DNA of 64,000 nucleotides, from positions 372,001 to 436,000 of the forward strand of contig JAIUCV010000229.1 of assembly GCA_026724425.1 (NCBI GenBank), written 5' to 3'. The position numbers and the translations under genes are program-made. Shown piece after piece: positions 52,495-64,000 of the stretch (within the stretch, counting starts at the first letter, position 1; every line of letters begins with the position of its first letter). The DNA is from Erythrophleum ivorense (taxonomy: Eukaryota; Streptophyta; Magnoliopsida; Fabales; Fabaceae). The notes beneath the pieces were generated by a model that saw only the letters and a program-made list of their open reading frames with translations, did not search any database and was not told the origin of the DNA.

Positions 52495-53385
52495 TCTAAA
52501 ATATTAGTTTGTACAAAAAAACCAAGCAAAGAAAGATATAGGACCTCACAACTCACTAGCTTACGTGTTTACATTCAATAATAGTAATTTACTCGTGTTT
52601 ACTCTCAAAATTTGGCTTTTATCAAGATGGTATACTCTAGCCTTTTATCACTTGACAATTTGCTTCTTACAAGTGTTCTAAGCAAGTCACAAGCAAATCA
52701 AAAGAAAAGATCATATTAGTGACAATAAAACAAAACTAGAATCCTAAAATGCAAGTTCCCAAAGAATCAAACAAAGGAGAAAAATGAGGTGTATAACTAA
52801 AAGGAAAACAAGGAGGAAGGGGAGGTTTGATGGCTTGGAAAGAAAGAGAAAGAAAGGATAAATCTAAAAATAAGAAACTTTAGGAAACTGCTTGAGAACC
52901 AAGTTAATCAAAATAGGAAACTACTTACAATTCAAGTTTAGAACAATTAGGAAAGAAAATCCTTACTTGAATGCAAATAGGAAAGTAGATAACTTAGTAG
53001 CTACTTAATGCAATCAAATTAGAAAACTAACTCTAATTAAGAAATTGACTCCAATTAGGAAACTAACTCCCATTAGAAAATTAACTTCAAGTTTTAAGCT
53101 TTCAACTTTGAATTGGCACAACTTGCAATTTTGAATTCTATAATCTAAATCTTTTCTTTTTTTTCACTTTTTTTTCACCTTTCTTTTTAAATATTTTTTT
53201 TGAATTTTTTTTTTTTGAGTATCACACTTTTTTTTTGAATGAGTATAGAGGCACACAACAATGGAAGAAGGAAGAAGATAGAAGACAAAGATGAAGATAA
53301 AAAAGATAACACAAATGGAAGGAGAGAAAGTATGAAGAACAGCGAAAGGAAAATACAAAGATATACCTTACACTAGCGAACTAAA

Positions 53386-53399
53386 ACTCTGATACCAAA
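53386..53399 (-). other. Gypsy primer-binding site
   Basis: On the minus strand, directly after the 5' LTR end GCATCA, the sequence is TTTGGTATCAGAGT, matching the initiator Met tRNA primer complement TGGTATCAGAG. Confidence 0.9.
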
Positions 53400-54285
53400 T
53401 GATGCAAGACCCTCTAAGAACCTTGTTCTAGGAATATTCAATAAGATAACACTTTATCAGGGACCGACTAGAAAACAAGAATGTTGATCAAAGAAAATAC
53501 CCTAAGAGAACTCATCTCTTAGAACCCTAGCCTTAAGACGCTATAAAAGAAGACCAATCATTTGATAAGTCACGTGAACTCTCAGAGAATACAAAGAAGT
53601 AAAAGCCTCATAGAGAATTGAATAATACTCAAAGTCATTCATGATCTTCAAAATAGAGTACAATAGAAAGCCTTTTATAGGCAAGGTTTCTAAAAGATTA
53701 AAATCCTGATAAAAGTAAAACACTAAAATTTGATTAAAAATATTTTAAATAGTACCTAAACTCAAGAAATAAGATTAGGATACTAATTTTAACTTAATTT
53801 TTAAGATAAGTTCTTTGACTAAGTCCTAAATAAATAAATAAATGAAATTTATAAAGAATATTACTCAAACCTAATCAGCTCCTTTAAATAGTCACATGGA
53901 ATGCTCATACTTCATTAAAAATTACATAGTTGACACATGATCCTTAATCTCTTGTAATTGGACTCCAATTGGGCCTTGACACTCCTCTTATAGAATGGTT
54001 AGCATTATCGCACCTTTTACATCTTCTTGGGCCCTCTCTTGACTCAAATAAATGGACTCTAAGTTATGAAGCTTATGAATCAAATAATTGAAGGCTTCTT
54101 TCATTGTTTTGACCCTAACTCTTATTATTGGGTCTCCTATGCCTTGCAATGGATCTTTAGGTACATTTGACTTGAACTCTTGGGTTTTAATTTGCAAATC
54201 ATGTCCTTGGGCTTGAAACTTAGCACCATATCCTTCATCATGTCCACTTCTACACTCAGCAAGGTCTTTTAGTACTATTGCATCA
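53400..54285 (-). repeat. 5' LTR of the gypsy element
   Basis: On the plus strand it runs from TGATGCAAGACCC to TATTGCATCA, with perfect TGATGCA/TGCATCA inverted termini. It is the partner of 44455-45331. Confidence 0.93.
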
Positions 54286-56367
54286 CTTGGGATCAGTTCC
54301 TTAGGCTAGCACCTAAGAGGCTCCCACTTTCAAATATGCACCTCGATGTATATGATGTGCTCCCTCCACTTACTTACAAATATGGAACCAATTTCGAGAT
54401 GAATGCTTACTGTATAGTTTATGTTGCTTATATAAATCATAATTAACCTCATTTTTACCTATAACTTACAGGTGGAGGGGCGTGAACTAACATCCTCGTC
54501 CAAGAAAATTAGTAATACAGCATTACAAAGTATTGTTAGATCAAATGATGGTTAATGAGGTTTGAGACACTCTCACTATTATTGTATAGTTATCTATATT
54601 ATACCACATCTTGACATAACTTAATTTGTTATTTGCAGATTATATGGCTTCCATATAATGTAGATGATGTACGCCAGTTGATACCCTACTATTACCTAGT
54701 CTCTTCAGATATATGACTAGTATCTACGCCACTTATTTACTTTCATATTATGGAGTAATATCATGTTAATTGCGTGCTCTATCAATTTGGTAGGATGTAG
54801 CCCATACCTCATGCTCCTTATGATTTAGCAGAGGTCTATACACTCACATTAAAAGGCAAGACTCACTTGGACTAGTAAAAAGAGCATAAGAATTCAGTGA
54901 TTGCATAGTAGATCTGGCAAGATATTTTGTCACTACCGTCGATGTCAGTAAAGCCCCTAGACCGTTCTTTAGAATATATGAGATAGTATTAGAAGGTTAT
55001 CCGTTAGTGAATCTACCATATTATTGGTACTAAAAGTTTTGTGATAATTTTTAGCGACTTGTCACAATGATTTTACTTCACTTTCCTTATATATGTATAT
55101 ATTAAATATATGATTCTTATCTCTTTTTTTTTTTGACAAGCTAATATAGCTAATCGATTACCACTGCTTGCCATGGATGACACTTTATCGCTTGGTCTCA
55201 CTGTGGTCATTAATTGTACTAGCATTCTTAATACACTTGGCGAGCATTGAGACATGACGATTTCTCAAGTTATCCTGCACCTTAGCTGCCTAGGCTATAT
55301 CTTCCTCCAAGTTGCATAACAAATAGAGCCAATGGCTTTAGACACTAGAATACTTATGGTAGATGATCGAGCCTATCGTGATTCTGCTCCTGTGCTAGTA
55401 CTACATCCACAACTGCTAATCCATTTTATCCTACATCGATGTTGACGCAAGCTCATCATGATGTCGCTAGTCCATCTTGTCCTACATTGACACAAATGCA
55501 AGCCCATCATGATGCCACTGGTCTATCTTCTTTCCCGACAATATAGACATAGGCCCATCATGACACCATGGGTCTATCTTTTGGATTTACTGGATATGTT
55601 TCTGGATTTGTTTATGGTCTTTAACATATATTGGATCACAGCAAGCAAGATTTTTGATACCACATCAACTAATTTTTTCAATTCAATCCCCCGACTTGAA
55701 TATAAATCCAGTGCCATACCGACAGGCAAAAGATGAAGGAGACAGTGATATTGATGAAGAAGAAGAAGTTGAGAAGGTAGAAGTAGAATACTATCTTGTC
55801 CAATGACGAGGCTAACGATTAAGAACACAGACTCGATATGGCATAGGCAGTCATTGTTTTTGAGCGATATATCTTATTTTCTTTTGTACCTATGTGTTTA
55901 TATCTTAACTCATTGTTGATGATTATAACTATCTATTTTCGACCATTACGACATTTAATTTACTTCAATATTAACCTCATGGTAAATATGTCTTCATTTT
56001 ATTTTTTATTTGTGTAGTTCAAATAAAATCCAATTAACTTTTTAATTTTTTAAGTTTAAACAATTAACCTTCAATATCATAAATTAATTTTATGAGTTTC
56101 ATGGTAAATAATTTAAAACTTATTATAATTAGTATTTCGCTTACGTAAATCACCACACCTAAGAAAATTTATCTCATATCATTATTTTAATATTGAGTTC
56201 AATAACACTTAATAAGTATCTTAATTGATAATCAAATTTTTATATTTGATATTTAATTTAATTTTGGAAATGTCTTAGTTTAAAAGAAAAGGTTAAAAAA
56301 TGTTAACTTGTTCATTTAAAATGCTTATTGTTCTTAATTATTCATTTCAATTTAAAAATTATATAAC

Positions 56368-56370
<3 letters not shown>

Positions 56371-56403
<33 letters not shown>
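56371..56403. repeat. Compound (TA)n(GA)n microsatellite
   Basis: A short TA run is followed by about 11 GA units, between the convergent PMD and mudrA-like relics. Confidence 0.9.
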
Positions 56404-56529
56404 TTTGACATAATCGGAGTAGTATATAGTTATAATACAAAAAGGAACAAAAATTACTAAGCACCTAAATAACTATGGGTTCAAGGGGCAATGTGATGGG
56501 CAAGTTGCGCGGTTGTGATGCCTACACAA

Positions 56530-59500
56530 TATACACCACAATAGATCTTTGGCGTTTCTCGCTAATCCATCTCATTTCTTATTTTACTTGACTTGGGCAA
56601 CTTTTATTGCATTTCATTATAGGATATGGGATGAGCATGGGGCTTTGAATTTGGGGCCAGTACACCTCATCACCAATAGGATGAAATTTATTATTGTAAG
56701 CCTTCAAGATGGTATCCAATCAAAGCATTCGATCGATATACTGTATATAGTCCACATGAACGTGGGCATAAGTTAATAACACATGCTGGCAAGGATATTT
56801 CAAAGCTAGAAATTCACCATAATTGCATATACAGTCTGCTAAGTTAACTTTACAGGATTAACCAAATTGTTGATTAGTCAGATCGTACGGCTCATCCACC
56901 TCAAATGTCAACCCTTATTTATCAAAGTCACAGACTGTGCATGCTGATGTTCTTTTAGTTCTGACTACTAGTTTTAATCTAATGTCCTTCAATATAACTT
57001 ATCTTGCTTGTAATTGTGCGTTCGCCTTCTCTGCTCGTTGGACTCAGTACCATGTTAACTTGTAGAATGTTACCTAGACCAACCTGAATGCGGGTAAGAA
57101 CCTAACCCCTTTAAAAAATATATTTATACTCTTAGTTAAATTTGTTGTCATGTGGTCTCATCGTCTGCCATCAACATCATATGCTCAGCACCATTGAGCA
57201 TTTGGTATTTCTTTAATCCAATTAACAGCGTGTGTTTAGTCAATGTATGTGGGCTAATTCTTCATTTACTTTATGTTGCTTATATAGGTAACCTATTCGT
57301 AGAAAGATAAGATAATTAATAATTCATGCAAAATTAAACAATTTAAAAGAAAAAAATACTTATAAAGTTAAGTGATGGTAAGATGTACCAATTTTAGTGA
57401 ATAACTTATTTAGTCATGACATTCTAAATTTTTTATTGATATTGCTTGTTGAATGTCGAAGACAAAATATATGATAAGCCTGGGGGGCTGCCACCTTATG
57501 CGCCCATTAGCCACAGCAACTAAGATATTAGCATGTCGATCAGAAATCAAGCAAAACCCATATTTATCCTTTATCACGTGTGATTGGAGGTTAAACAAAA
57601 ATCATGTCCATGCCTCATATGTTTCTCCTTTTACTATTGTAAAAGCAAGAAAAATAATATTCCTCTCATCATCTTGTGTGTTTGTGATTAATATGGTCCC
57701 CTTATATTTACCATAAAAGAATGTCTTATTTATTTAGATCATCAATTTTAAGTAGTCAAACGCCTCAATACATGACTTAAAGGTCCCGGATACTTTATGA
57801 AACATGACTGACTCACTATTAGTTACGCTAGTCGATATACGTTCTTTGTGCATAAAGTCATAGTCCTAGCTAGGTATGAAATATTGAATAGTAGCCAACC
57901 ACCTAGGTAACAAAGCATAAGACTTCTCCTTATTTCCAAATGCATGTGAGATGACTCGATGTTTTTCCCTCAAAACCTTCTTATATGAAACATTATATCT
58001 AAATATAGAATGTACTCGTTCAATAACTTCTTGAATTGATACCTCAAGATTTTCAGTTACCATTGATATAATGTATAATGAAATAATATCATAGTCTAAT
58101 TTTGGTTAGTCTTATGACAATAATACTGCAACACATGTATAGGGTCTGTTATATTGTGTTATCTTTCAATAATTTTTCTTCTTTCCATAATAGGCCCTAA
58201 CCCTCCACTTGCATGATCCTTTTTCATATTAAAGGTACTCGTATTTTTTGTACTTTTTTTAAGAATGAAATACCTTAAAAGTGTTATATGCACGTATTGA
58301 GTATATTTTTATTGTCCGCCAAAAAAATTGCTAATCATTATATAGTATACCTACATGTAACTCTTAGTCATCATTCATATTTATCGTTGCCTCCTCCATT
58401 TCACCATAGTCAGGAACTCTCCCACTATCAACATCGATCTGTTTAAAAAACGCAATCGCTAAGTCATCATAAATATTTATTAAGGCTACTAGATTCATGT
58501 CAGGATCCACATAATCAATGTCATCATCATCTGTATTATTAAGATTATTGTAATCATAAAGAATATTATCATATTCATCCTCTTCATCAAATTTATCCAT
58601 TATGTCCTTTATCTTTTCAAGAGGAGAAAGAGGGATACCAATTGTAACACCCCAAAATTAATTAAGGTGTTAATAATGGACTAAGCATAATTAAGAATAA
58701 TTATTAAAAAATAATTAGGCAAACTATATGAACGAAAATCTAAAGAGAAGTAAATTAATGATATAGGTTTGAGATTTAATTGGATTAGAAATTTCATCTA
58801 GGCCCAAATTAAAATTAAATAAGCCATGGTTAGAGACTAATGGAGGCTCAATAATTTTAGGTGCAGACCCAACCTTTTAATGTGAGATTTGACCTAAGAG
58901 AGAGCACCTAGGGAGGGCCCAATCTGATTTAATGAGATGGAGGCCCAATACCCGACTTATATAAGCTCTTATAATTGGCCCAACAACCCTCATACAGACC
59001 TAAATCAAATGTCCTTTTAAAATTTAGCTTAACCCAATCAAAATTCTACAACCCAACAAATGAAATCTAACCCAATAAATATAAAATATGAACCCAATTG
59101 AAAATGGACATTTGGGTCAGCCCATAACCTATTTTAAACCCAACCTAAACCCAACTAAAACCTTATACACATGCAACCCCCTCCTACCATTTTGCAAAAA
59201 CACAAAACACAAATACAAGAGGCATTTTCGCACCTTGAAAAGAAGGATAGGGTTCTAAGCAAGAAATCTATCATTTTTCACTTCTAAGCTCAAAATCAAT
59301 TAAGGTAATAGTTACATAACTTAATCCCTTTCTCTTTCTCTTCATTTTGACATGATTTTTTCATTTGGAGCATTTTCACCATACTCAAAATCTGAAATGT
59401 CGTTGTTTAGGATTTTCTTGGTGAAATTTCGTAGGTTGAGGCTAGATGTGTTGTTAGATAAGTATAAACTCTTCATTTTAATACTTTCTCTACTAATTTA

Positions 59501-62140
59501 AGACCCCTATATCTAATTTATAATATAGGTATTGTTTTTATGCGAATTTACTCAAAACTTAAAGTGTTGTTTTGAGATTTTTGGGGTAGGCTCAACCAAA
59601 TCCAATTTTGGTTTTTTGTGGTAATTGGGTAAGTATTTCTGAGTAGTTCTATATTCCTTGAGTAATGAGTTTGCTGATATAAATTATGATTAGGGATAGT
59701 AATAGCTTGGTTTTATCTCCATAGACTGAAATAACATTCAATTGACTCTTAGAGGATTGGCTATAAGTGAGGTAATTGAGGACTATATTAATTCTATGTA
59801 TATATTTATTTTAATTTCATATGTGCTACACATGAATGATTTAAAATACTAAATGAATTGGTTGGCAATCTATTGTATTGTGTTTGGACCTTATAAGTTC
59901 ATGGTGGAGCCATGGTACAGTTGCCACTTATGCATGTGCTTTGATCGAACACTTAGTTATGCTTATTGGGGAGTGGGTGCCGTGGGGGCCTCTCTCGATG
60001 TTAATGACCTTTAACATGTGAAAATATGATTGTTAATATGGGATGATAATCATAGTAGCCTAATCGTTTTCTTTGCTAATATGACTGATATGATTTTGAT
60101 GTTAATTTTGATTCATGCATATATGTTAATTAAATTAGATTATATTAATAAAAATTTTCTTAGTTATTGAGATTTGCATCTCATCCCGTTTCATGGGATC
60201 ATAAAGGTGAAGATATTTCGGGTAAGGATAAAAGAAAGGAAGTTGATAAAAATTCATGAGTTCTAACCATGTGTGGAGGAAGTTACACTTGGACTGATCT
60301 GAGTAGAGTATATATAAATTTTATTATTCTTTTTATAGCATTATCATGTAATCATATTGTCACGTGTATGTGTTTATATTTTGATTACTTAAAATATATC
60401 TATTGAGGAGTGATGCCTCATTTTTTCTTGGTATTGGATGTATGGACTTATAACATTTATTATAAATTTTGTTGGACCTATGATATGGCTTACAATTTGG
60501 GAAATGTAATTATGTGATACATTGGATGTAGACCTAAACTAGTGGTGCAGGAGATCTTTAATGGAATATATATTTAAATGATAATTGTTGATAGCTTATG
60601 AAATTTTTGCTATCATTAATCTATGATCTTGCTGATATATAGTAGTAGGATGAGTAGGAATTTGCACTTAAGTCTTGAATGGGTAACAATAGATAAGCTG
60701 GGTAAATTAAGTAGAGGAAAGTCATTAGAGCCCCATAAACTAAGGTAGAGTGGTCCTATAGTGTCTCTAGGGGTAAAATTAAAGTGCATAGGACGAAATT
60801 TGGAAGATGTAGTTGTAGGAGGAAGGTTATGCCGTGGCTAAGAAGGTTTCGCCGCGGCCAAGAGTGTGACAAAGGCGAGGAAAGCCGTGGCGTGAGGAAT
60901 CTCGTAGCAACACAAAGTGAAAATGTTATCCAGGGAGGGTGACAGAGAGCAAACTCATTGCGACGTAACATGTCCCTCTGCGACTTAAGTTGAGAAAACT
61001 AGGTAAGGAGTGTCCAGTAGTTAGTTTTGCTGCGGTGCAAGTGTTTCCCGCCAAGGCGAGAATCATGAGATTTCAGATAGTAGCTCCAAGAGGTATTTCT
61101 ACCGCGGTGCCACATAGGCTCGTTGTGGCAAGATTTGTGTGAGTTGCGCAATAAGATTCCCAAGAGTAAGTTAGCCGCAGCGCTGAAAGTCGAAGTCGCG
61201 GCGCAGAGTGAAAAACTTAGTTTTTGAGCTCTAGTAACTAACGTAGCCGCGGTATAAGAGTTTTAAATCACGATGAAGGTTCATAAACTCTTACCTTTAG
61301 CCTAAAAACCTTAATTTCTCCAATGGTAATGCTAGGGAATAATGTAGGAACACTTATAGGAGATTTTTGTACGTTGGAATTGATGGATGGATAAATCACA
61401 AACCCCTCATGATAGTACAATTTCTCTTGTATATTTTTACATTTGTGGTTGTGTAGTTAATGACCTTAATATTATTGAGGTTCAAATTTTTCTATATTTT
61501 CATGATGTATTTAATTGTAATGACTCTAAACCTTGATCATTAAGCATTAATCACGTATTTAACCATAATTACCATTATTAGAAATAGGGGCATTATAATC
61601 AATTCATGTGACGAACTTGATTGTGAGATATCATGAACTTGTGAATGAGATGAATTCAAATGGGAGGTATAGTCAACCAAACTAATAAGGGGATATTAAC
61701 CAACACTTATAAAGTATGTCATAAATAAGGCATGTTGATTGTTTGTGACGTTAACGTGGTTGGAGGATAGAAGTGGGTTCGGCATATATTCAAGTATTGC
61801 TTGAGTTGCAACATTTAAGTTCATTTTCTTTGACGTTGATATTCCTCCTTAACTTACATGCTCGATACTTTGTGGGCCTCAGCTACACTAGATGCCTATA
61901 TACTAATTTAGACACATACTTATTTGAGTTTAGTTGTAACTATTCTGCAATTTATTGTTTTAACCTTTCTAATGAAATATCATAATTGATTCTCATTACA
62001 TCAACTGTATCTATGATAAATATTGCACCTTCTTCAGTTTCACATATTTGTCCATTTGAATATATGCAAATGACCCCTTTCCCGTTGTTCATTTTACTAG
62101 CTCAATTCACACTGCCACAAACATCCAAATAAAGTACAAA
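56530..62140 (-). pseudogene. mudrA-like MULE transposase, broken and split by an LTR
   Basis: Minus-strand order: an N-terminal segment (about 62050-61850; ISLERLKQ, then VSKLVYRH), interrupted by the LTR at 58643-61598. An acidic linker follows (58600-58364; DKFDEEDEYDN, DDDDIDYVDPD), then the MULE N-terminal transposase domain (58063-57866; EVIERVHSIFRYNVSYKKV, SYALLPRWLATIQYF). The DDE core includes GKYKGTILI (about 57710), DDERNIIFLAFTIVKGE, KYGFCLISDRHANILVA and RWQPPR (57580-57480). The SWIM zinc finger lies near 56800 (GEFLALKYPCQHVLLTYAHV), followed by NNKFHPIGDEVYWP and the end near 56530. MULE transposases cut and paste by binding terminal repeats in the nucleus. Stops and frameshifts throughout make this copy inactive. 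It is convergent with the PMD relic, about 0.7 kb apart at the 3' ends. Confidence 0.88.
58643..61598 (+). mobile_element. LTR (about 2.95 kb) inserted in the mudrA-like gene
   Basis: It begins TGTAACACCCCAAAATTAATT and ends near GGGGCATTATAA, a mutated form of the family end TTGTCACA. It aligns over its length with the reverse complement of 46325-49036, and its last about 540 bp align with 1-472. The flanks CCAAT (58638-58642) and TCAAT (61599-61603) could be a 5-bp duplication with one change. It is oriented against the mudrA-like gene and appears to be a solo LTR: no internal retroelement domains adjoin it. Confidence 0.8.
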
Positions 62141-63360
62141 AGTTAAAAATTATTATTTCATTATATATTATTTAAAAATTATTTCATAATTGTTATTTTA
62201 TTATTATATTTCATATTTTTTCCCATACTATATTTCTTTCCAATATTTATTTCAACACTTTTTCTATTTCTTTCCATATTTTTTCCCATATTATAATATT
62301 CTTTTACAATATTTCTTCATATCTCTATTAATCATAACATTTTTTATTTTTTCTTATTATATTTTCATCTTAATTTTCAATCAATTTTTTCCCATCATTA
62401 TAGTATTCAACATTAATCAATTTTTTTTATCATTAAAGTAAATTTTTCATATCACAACTGTTTTAATAAAAAAACCTTTAACTTATTATTTTCCACAATC
62501 TCTTTCTAGATAATAGATATTATATAATTTTTAATTTCTTTTACATTACTACGTAACTATAAATTATAATTATTTTTCACTAATTTTTTCAAACCTCATT
62601 TTTTCTAATAATTTTATTGTTTTTTTCAACTACAACTAAATTTTTAATATATAAAAATAAAAAATCATTCAAATCTAGATCAAGCAAATAAGAGCTTATA
62701 TCACAAATATTTAATTTTCAACTACAACATCATTATTTTTGTTGTAAAATAAATATTGGTTTTAAATAGTATTTTCATACCAGATATGGATTTCACAAAA
62801 TATTTGGAACCGCTTTTTCCTTTAATCTTCCTTCTATATTGTAAAAGTCAACATCTTTGGTGATTGCAAATTGTTGGAAGAGACAAATATTTTACTACAA
62901 TCAAAACTTGTCACTGATTATGAAGTTGAAGAAAGGAATGATGATCAAAAATGAAAAGATGAAGAAGAGGAAATAAGAAGTTGAAGCCTGTTGGTGGAGG
63001 TTGAAAGAAATTTGCAGATGTGAGGTGAAGTAAAGAAGAAGAACAAATGCGTTTAAAAAGATTCAACTCCAACAATAAAAATAAAATTAATGTGAATAAT
63101 ATTTGTAGTCCCAATAATTTTTAACTACGTGGCAGTGTAATTTATTGAATTCAATGATATGCTACCATGTGGCATATCAATCTTCATGCCCCTTTGTATA
63201 TCATTTCCTTTGTGTATCAGGGTCAACCGACATGCAGCAACAAGAGACACAATCCCTTTGCAACTATGTCTCTATTTTTTTTTTTGTGAGGTATGAATTT
63301 ATTTACTTTTAGGTGACCCCACAATTTTTTATTAAAAAAAATGTATTGTATCTGCAGAAT
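62130..63360 (-). repeat. Right inverted arm of the MULE
   Basis: This arm mirrors the left one. On the minus strand it has outer GGGGTCAC near 63315, a TTGCCACGTAG-type block (about 63130), a CT-rich leader (62900-63050), GGTTCCAAA...ATATCTGGTATG (about 62810-62780), then A/T-rich DNA. It is collinear with 890-2490 of the second copy. Confidence 0.6.
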
Positions 63361-64000
63361 TAACTTTTGTGGCTATGTATAGGACAAAATATAAATTTCT
63401 CCCATTGCATCTAAGTCCAAATCCAATGATTTTTTTTGTGTTTTCAACCATCTCGCCATCCTTATATAAATGAGTGATATATATAAAATATATATATATA
63501 TAATGCAAGTAAGTGAAATAAAAACTAATTTTTTATTTTTATTTTTTAAAATGATTTAATGATTAAAAATAATAATTTGATAAATAAAATAATAATAATA
63601 TAATAAACATCATACAAATTATATAAAGAAATGTATTTATCCTAAGTAAACCAAATAAAATCATAATGTAATTCATAATTTTAATATCTAATATATGAAA
63701 TAAAAAATTATGGAAAAAGTGCAATAAAATAGTACTAGGGTGAATGGGTGATTAAGTGAAGTTGAAAAAAAAACATTTAGGAATAGAGAAGCATTTTTAT
63801 TTTGTCATATGGGAGGAGTTAAACCTTTAATTATTAATTTTAAAAAAATAAATTAAATTTTAATTATTTAAAACAGATTTTATTTTGACATTATTTTCAC
63901 ATTACGCACATTAAGAAAAATTTAACAAAGATACATAACTTAACATGAGATTAGTGCAATTATTAATAGTTAACATTGAAGATGAAATACTCTATTGATG
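63361..64000. other. AT-rich flank, no gene seen
   Basis: The DNA is AT-rich with a TA run at about 63480-63502. No coding or structural feature is supported. Confidence 0.6.

Larger units (their letters stand above)
44455..54285 (-). mobile_element. Ty3/gypsy LTR retrotransposon inserted in the PMD gene
   Basis: This 9831-bp element is bounded by LTRs of 877 and 886 bp and flanked by an exact 5-bp target duplication, CTTGG (44450-44454 and 54286-54290). It has a primer-binding site, polypurine tract, and gag-protease-RT-RNase H-integrase order on the minus strand. Without its own nested solo LTR it would be about 7.1 kb. LTR divergence (including a 12-bp length difference near the 5' LTR end) and stop codons point to an old, inactive copy. 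Confidence 0.93.
43600..55850 (+). pseudogene. Plant mobile domain (PMD) gene of the MULE, split by a gypsy element
   Basis: Plus-strand conceptual translation before the break gives PMD landmarks: EDELLLYLQTRHVSQAV (about 43640), VAHDPQLKFPPPTIVPHF (about 43815), GECTITL (about 43995), SLNFNWQSIYDILLG (about 44065) and GVLMPDRSEHRVPLMYLTF (about 44255), up to LMLFHLWPW (about 44445). After the gypsy element it resumes at about 54291 with PLSNMHLDVYDVLPPLTYKYG, then IIWLPYNVDDVRQLIPYYYL (about 54640) and an acidic/basic tail with RTQTRYG (about 55825). PMD proteins (MAIN/MAIL1 relatives) occur as host genes and as cargo of MULEs and other TEs. This position, inside a MULE and convergent with its transposase, indicates the TE version. 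Several stops and frameshifts (for example about 44345) show it is dead. The start codon and introns were not resolved. Confidence 0.8.
41690..63360. mobile_element. Large MULE with convergent mudrA-like and PMD genes, carrying nested insertions
   Basis: The left end (about 41690-43560) and right end (about 62130-63360) are diverged inverted arms. Both have outer GTCAC/GGTCA motifs, a CT-rich leader (TTCTTCATCTTTCCAT at about 42190; the same 16-mer is on the minus strand of the sister copy at about 2120), a GGTTCCAAA...ATATC.GGTAT block (42355 and, inverted, about 62780-62810) and a long AT-rich tract. Inside are a PMD gene relic on the plus strand and a mudrA-like relic on the minus strand. 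Subtracting the gypsy and LTR insertions leaves about 8.9 kb. Exact ends and a 9-bp target duplication could not be fixed by eye. Confidence 0.7.

Overview
This is a 64-kb piece of an AT-rich plant nuclear genome, almost certainly a eudicot. The basis is two intact intron-rich plant genes, two nuclear-type tRNA genes, plant-type MULE, FAR1-like and plant mobile domain (PMD) sequences, and plant LTR retrotransposons. There is no bacterial or organellar gene organisation. I cannot name the species.

Layout. (a) 1-2490: the end of a long LTR cut by the window edge, followed by one arm of a MULE. (b) 2.5-13.2 kb: gene-poor DNA with two MITE candidates, a broken FAR1/MULE-type transposase relic (7.4-9.85 kb, minus strand) and a short two-exon gene or remnant at 11.1-11.4 kb. 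(c) 13185-26178, minus strand: a complete 27-exon gene for the AP-2 complex alpha subunit (alpha-adaptin, about 1017 aa). (d) 28003-34828: a decayed Ty1/copia element split by a 1942-bp solo-LTR-like insertion. (e) 36.5-37.8 kb: tRNA-Ser(GCT) on the minus strand and tRNA-Arg(TCT) on the plus strand. (f) 38644-41342, minus strand: a complete 9-exon UDP-apiose/UDP-xylose synthase gene (388 aa). (g) about 41690-63360: one large MULE with long diverged inverted ends, a mudrA-like transposase relic on the minus strand and a PMD gene relic on the plus strand, in convergent arrangement. The PMD gene is split by a 9.8-kb Ty3/gypsy element (44455-54285) whose integrase is itself split by a 2.7-kb solo LTR. 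The mudrA-like gene is split by a second, about 2.95-kb, LTR of that same family.

The two intact genes are housekeeping genes with unrelated jobs: alpha-adaptin in clathrin-mediated endocytosis at the plasma membrane, and UDP-apiose/xylose synthase in cytosolic nucleotide-sugar supply for cell-wall apiose. Nothing indicates they act together. The notable content is the TE stratigraphy: four nested insertions can be ordered, three of them with matching or near-matching 5-bp target duplications. The MULE carrying convergent transposase and PMD genes is the best candidate for an unusual system here, but every copy in this window is broken.

Exon borders of the two intact genes were worked out by hand from splice sites, reading frame and remembered family conservation. 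No database search was run.
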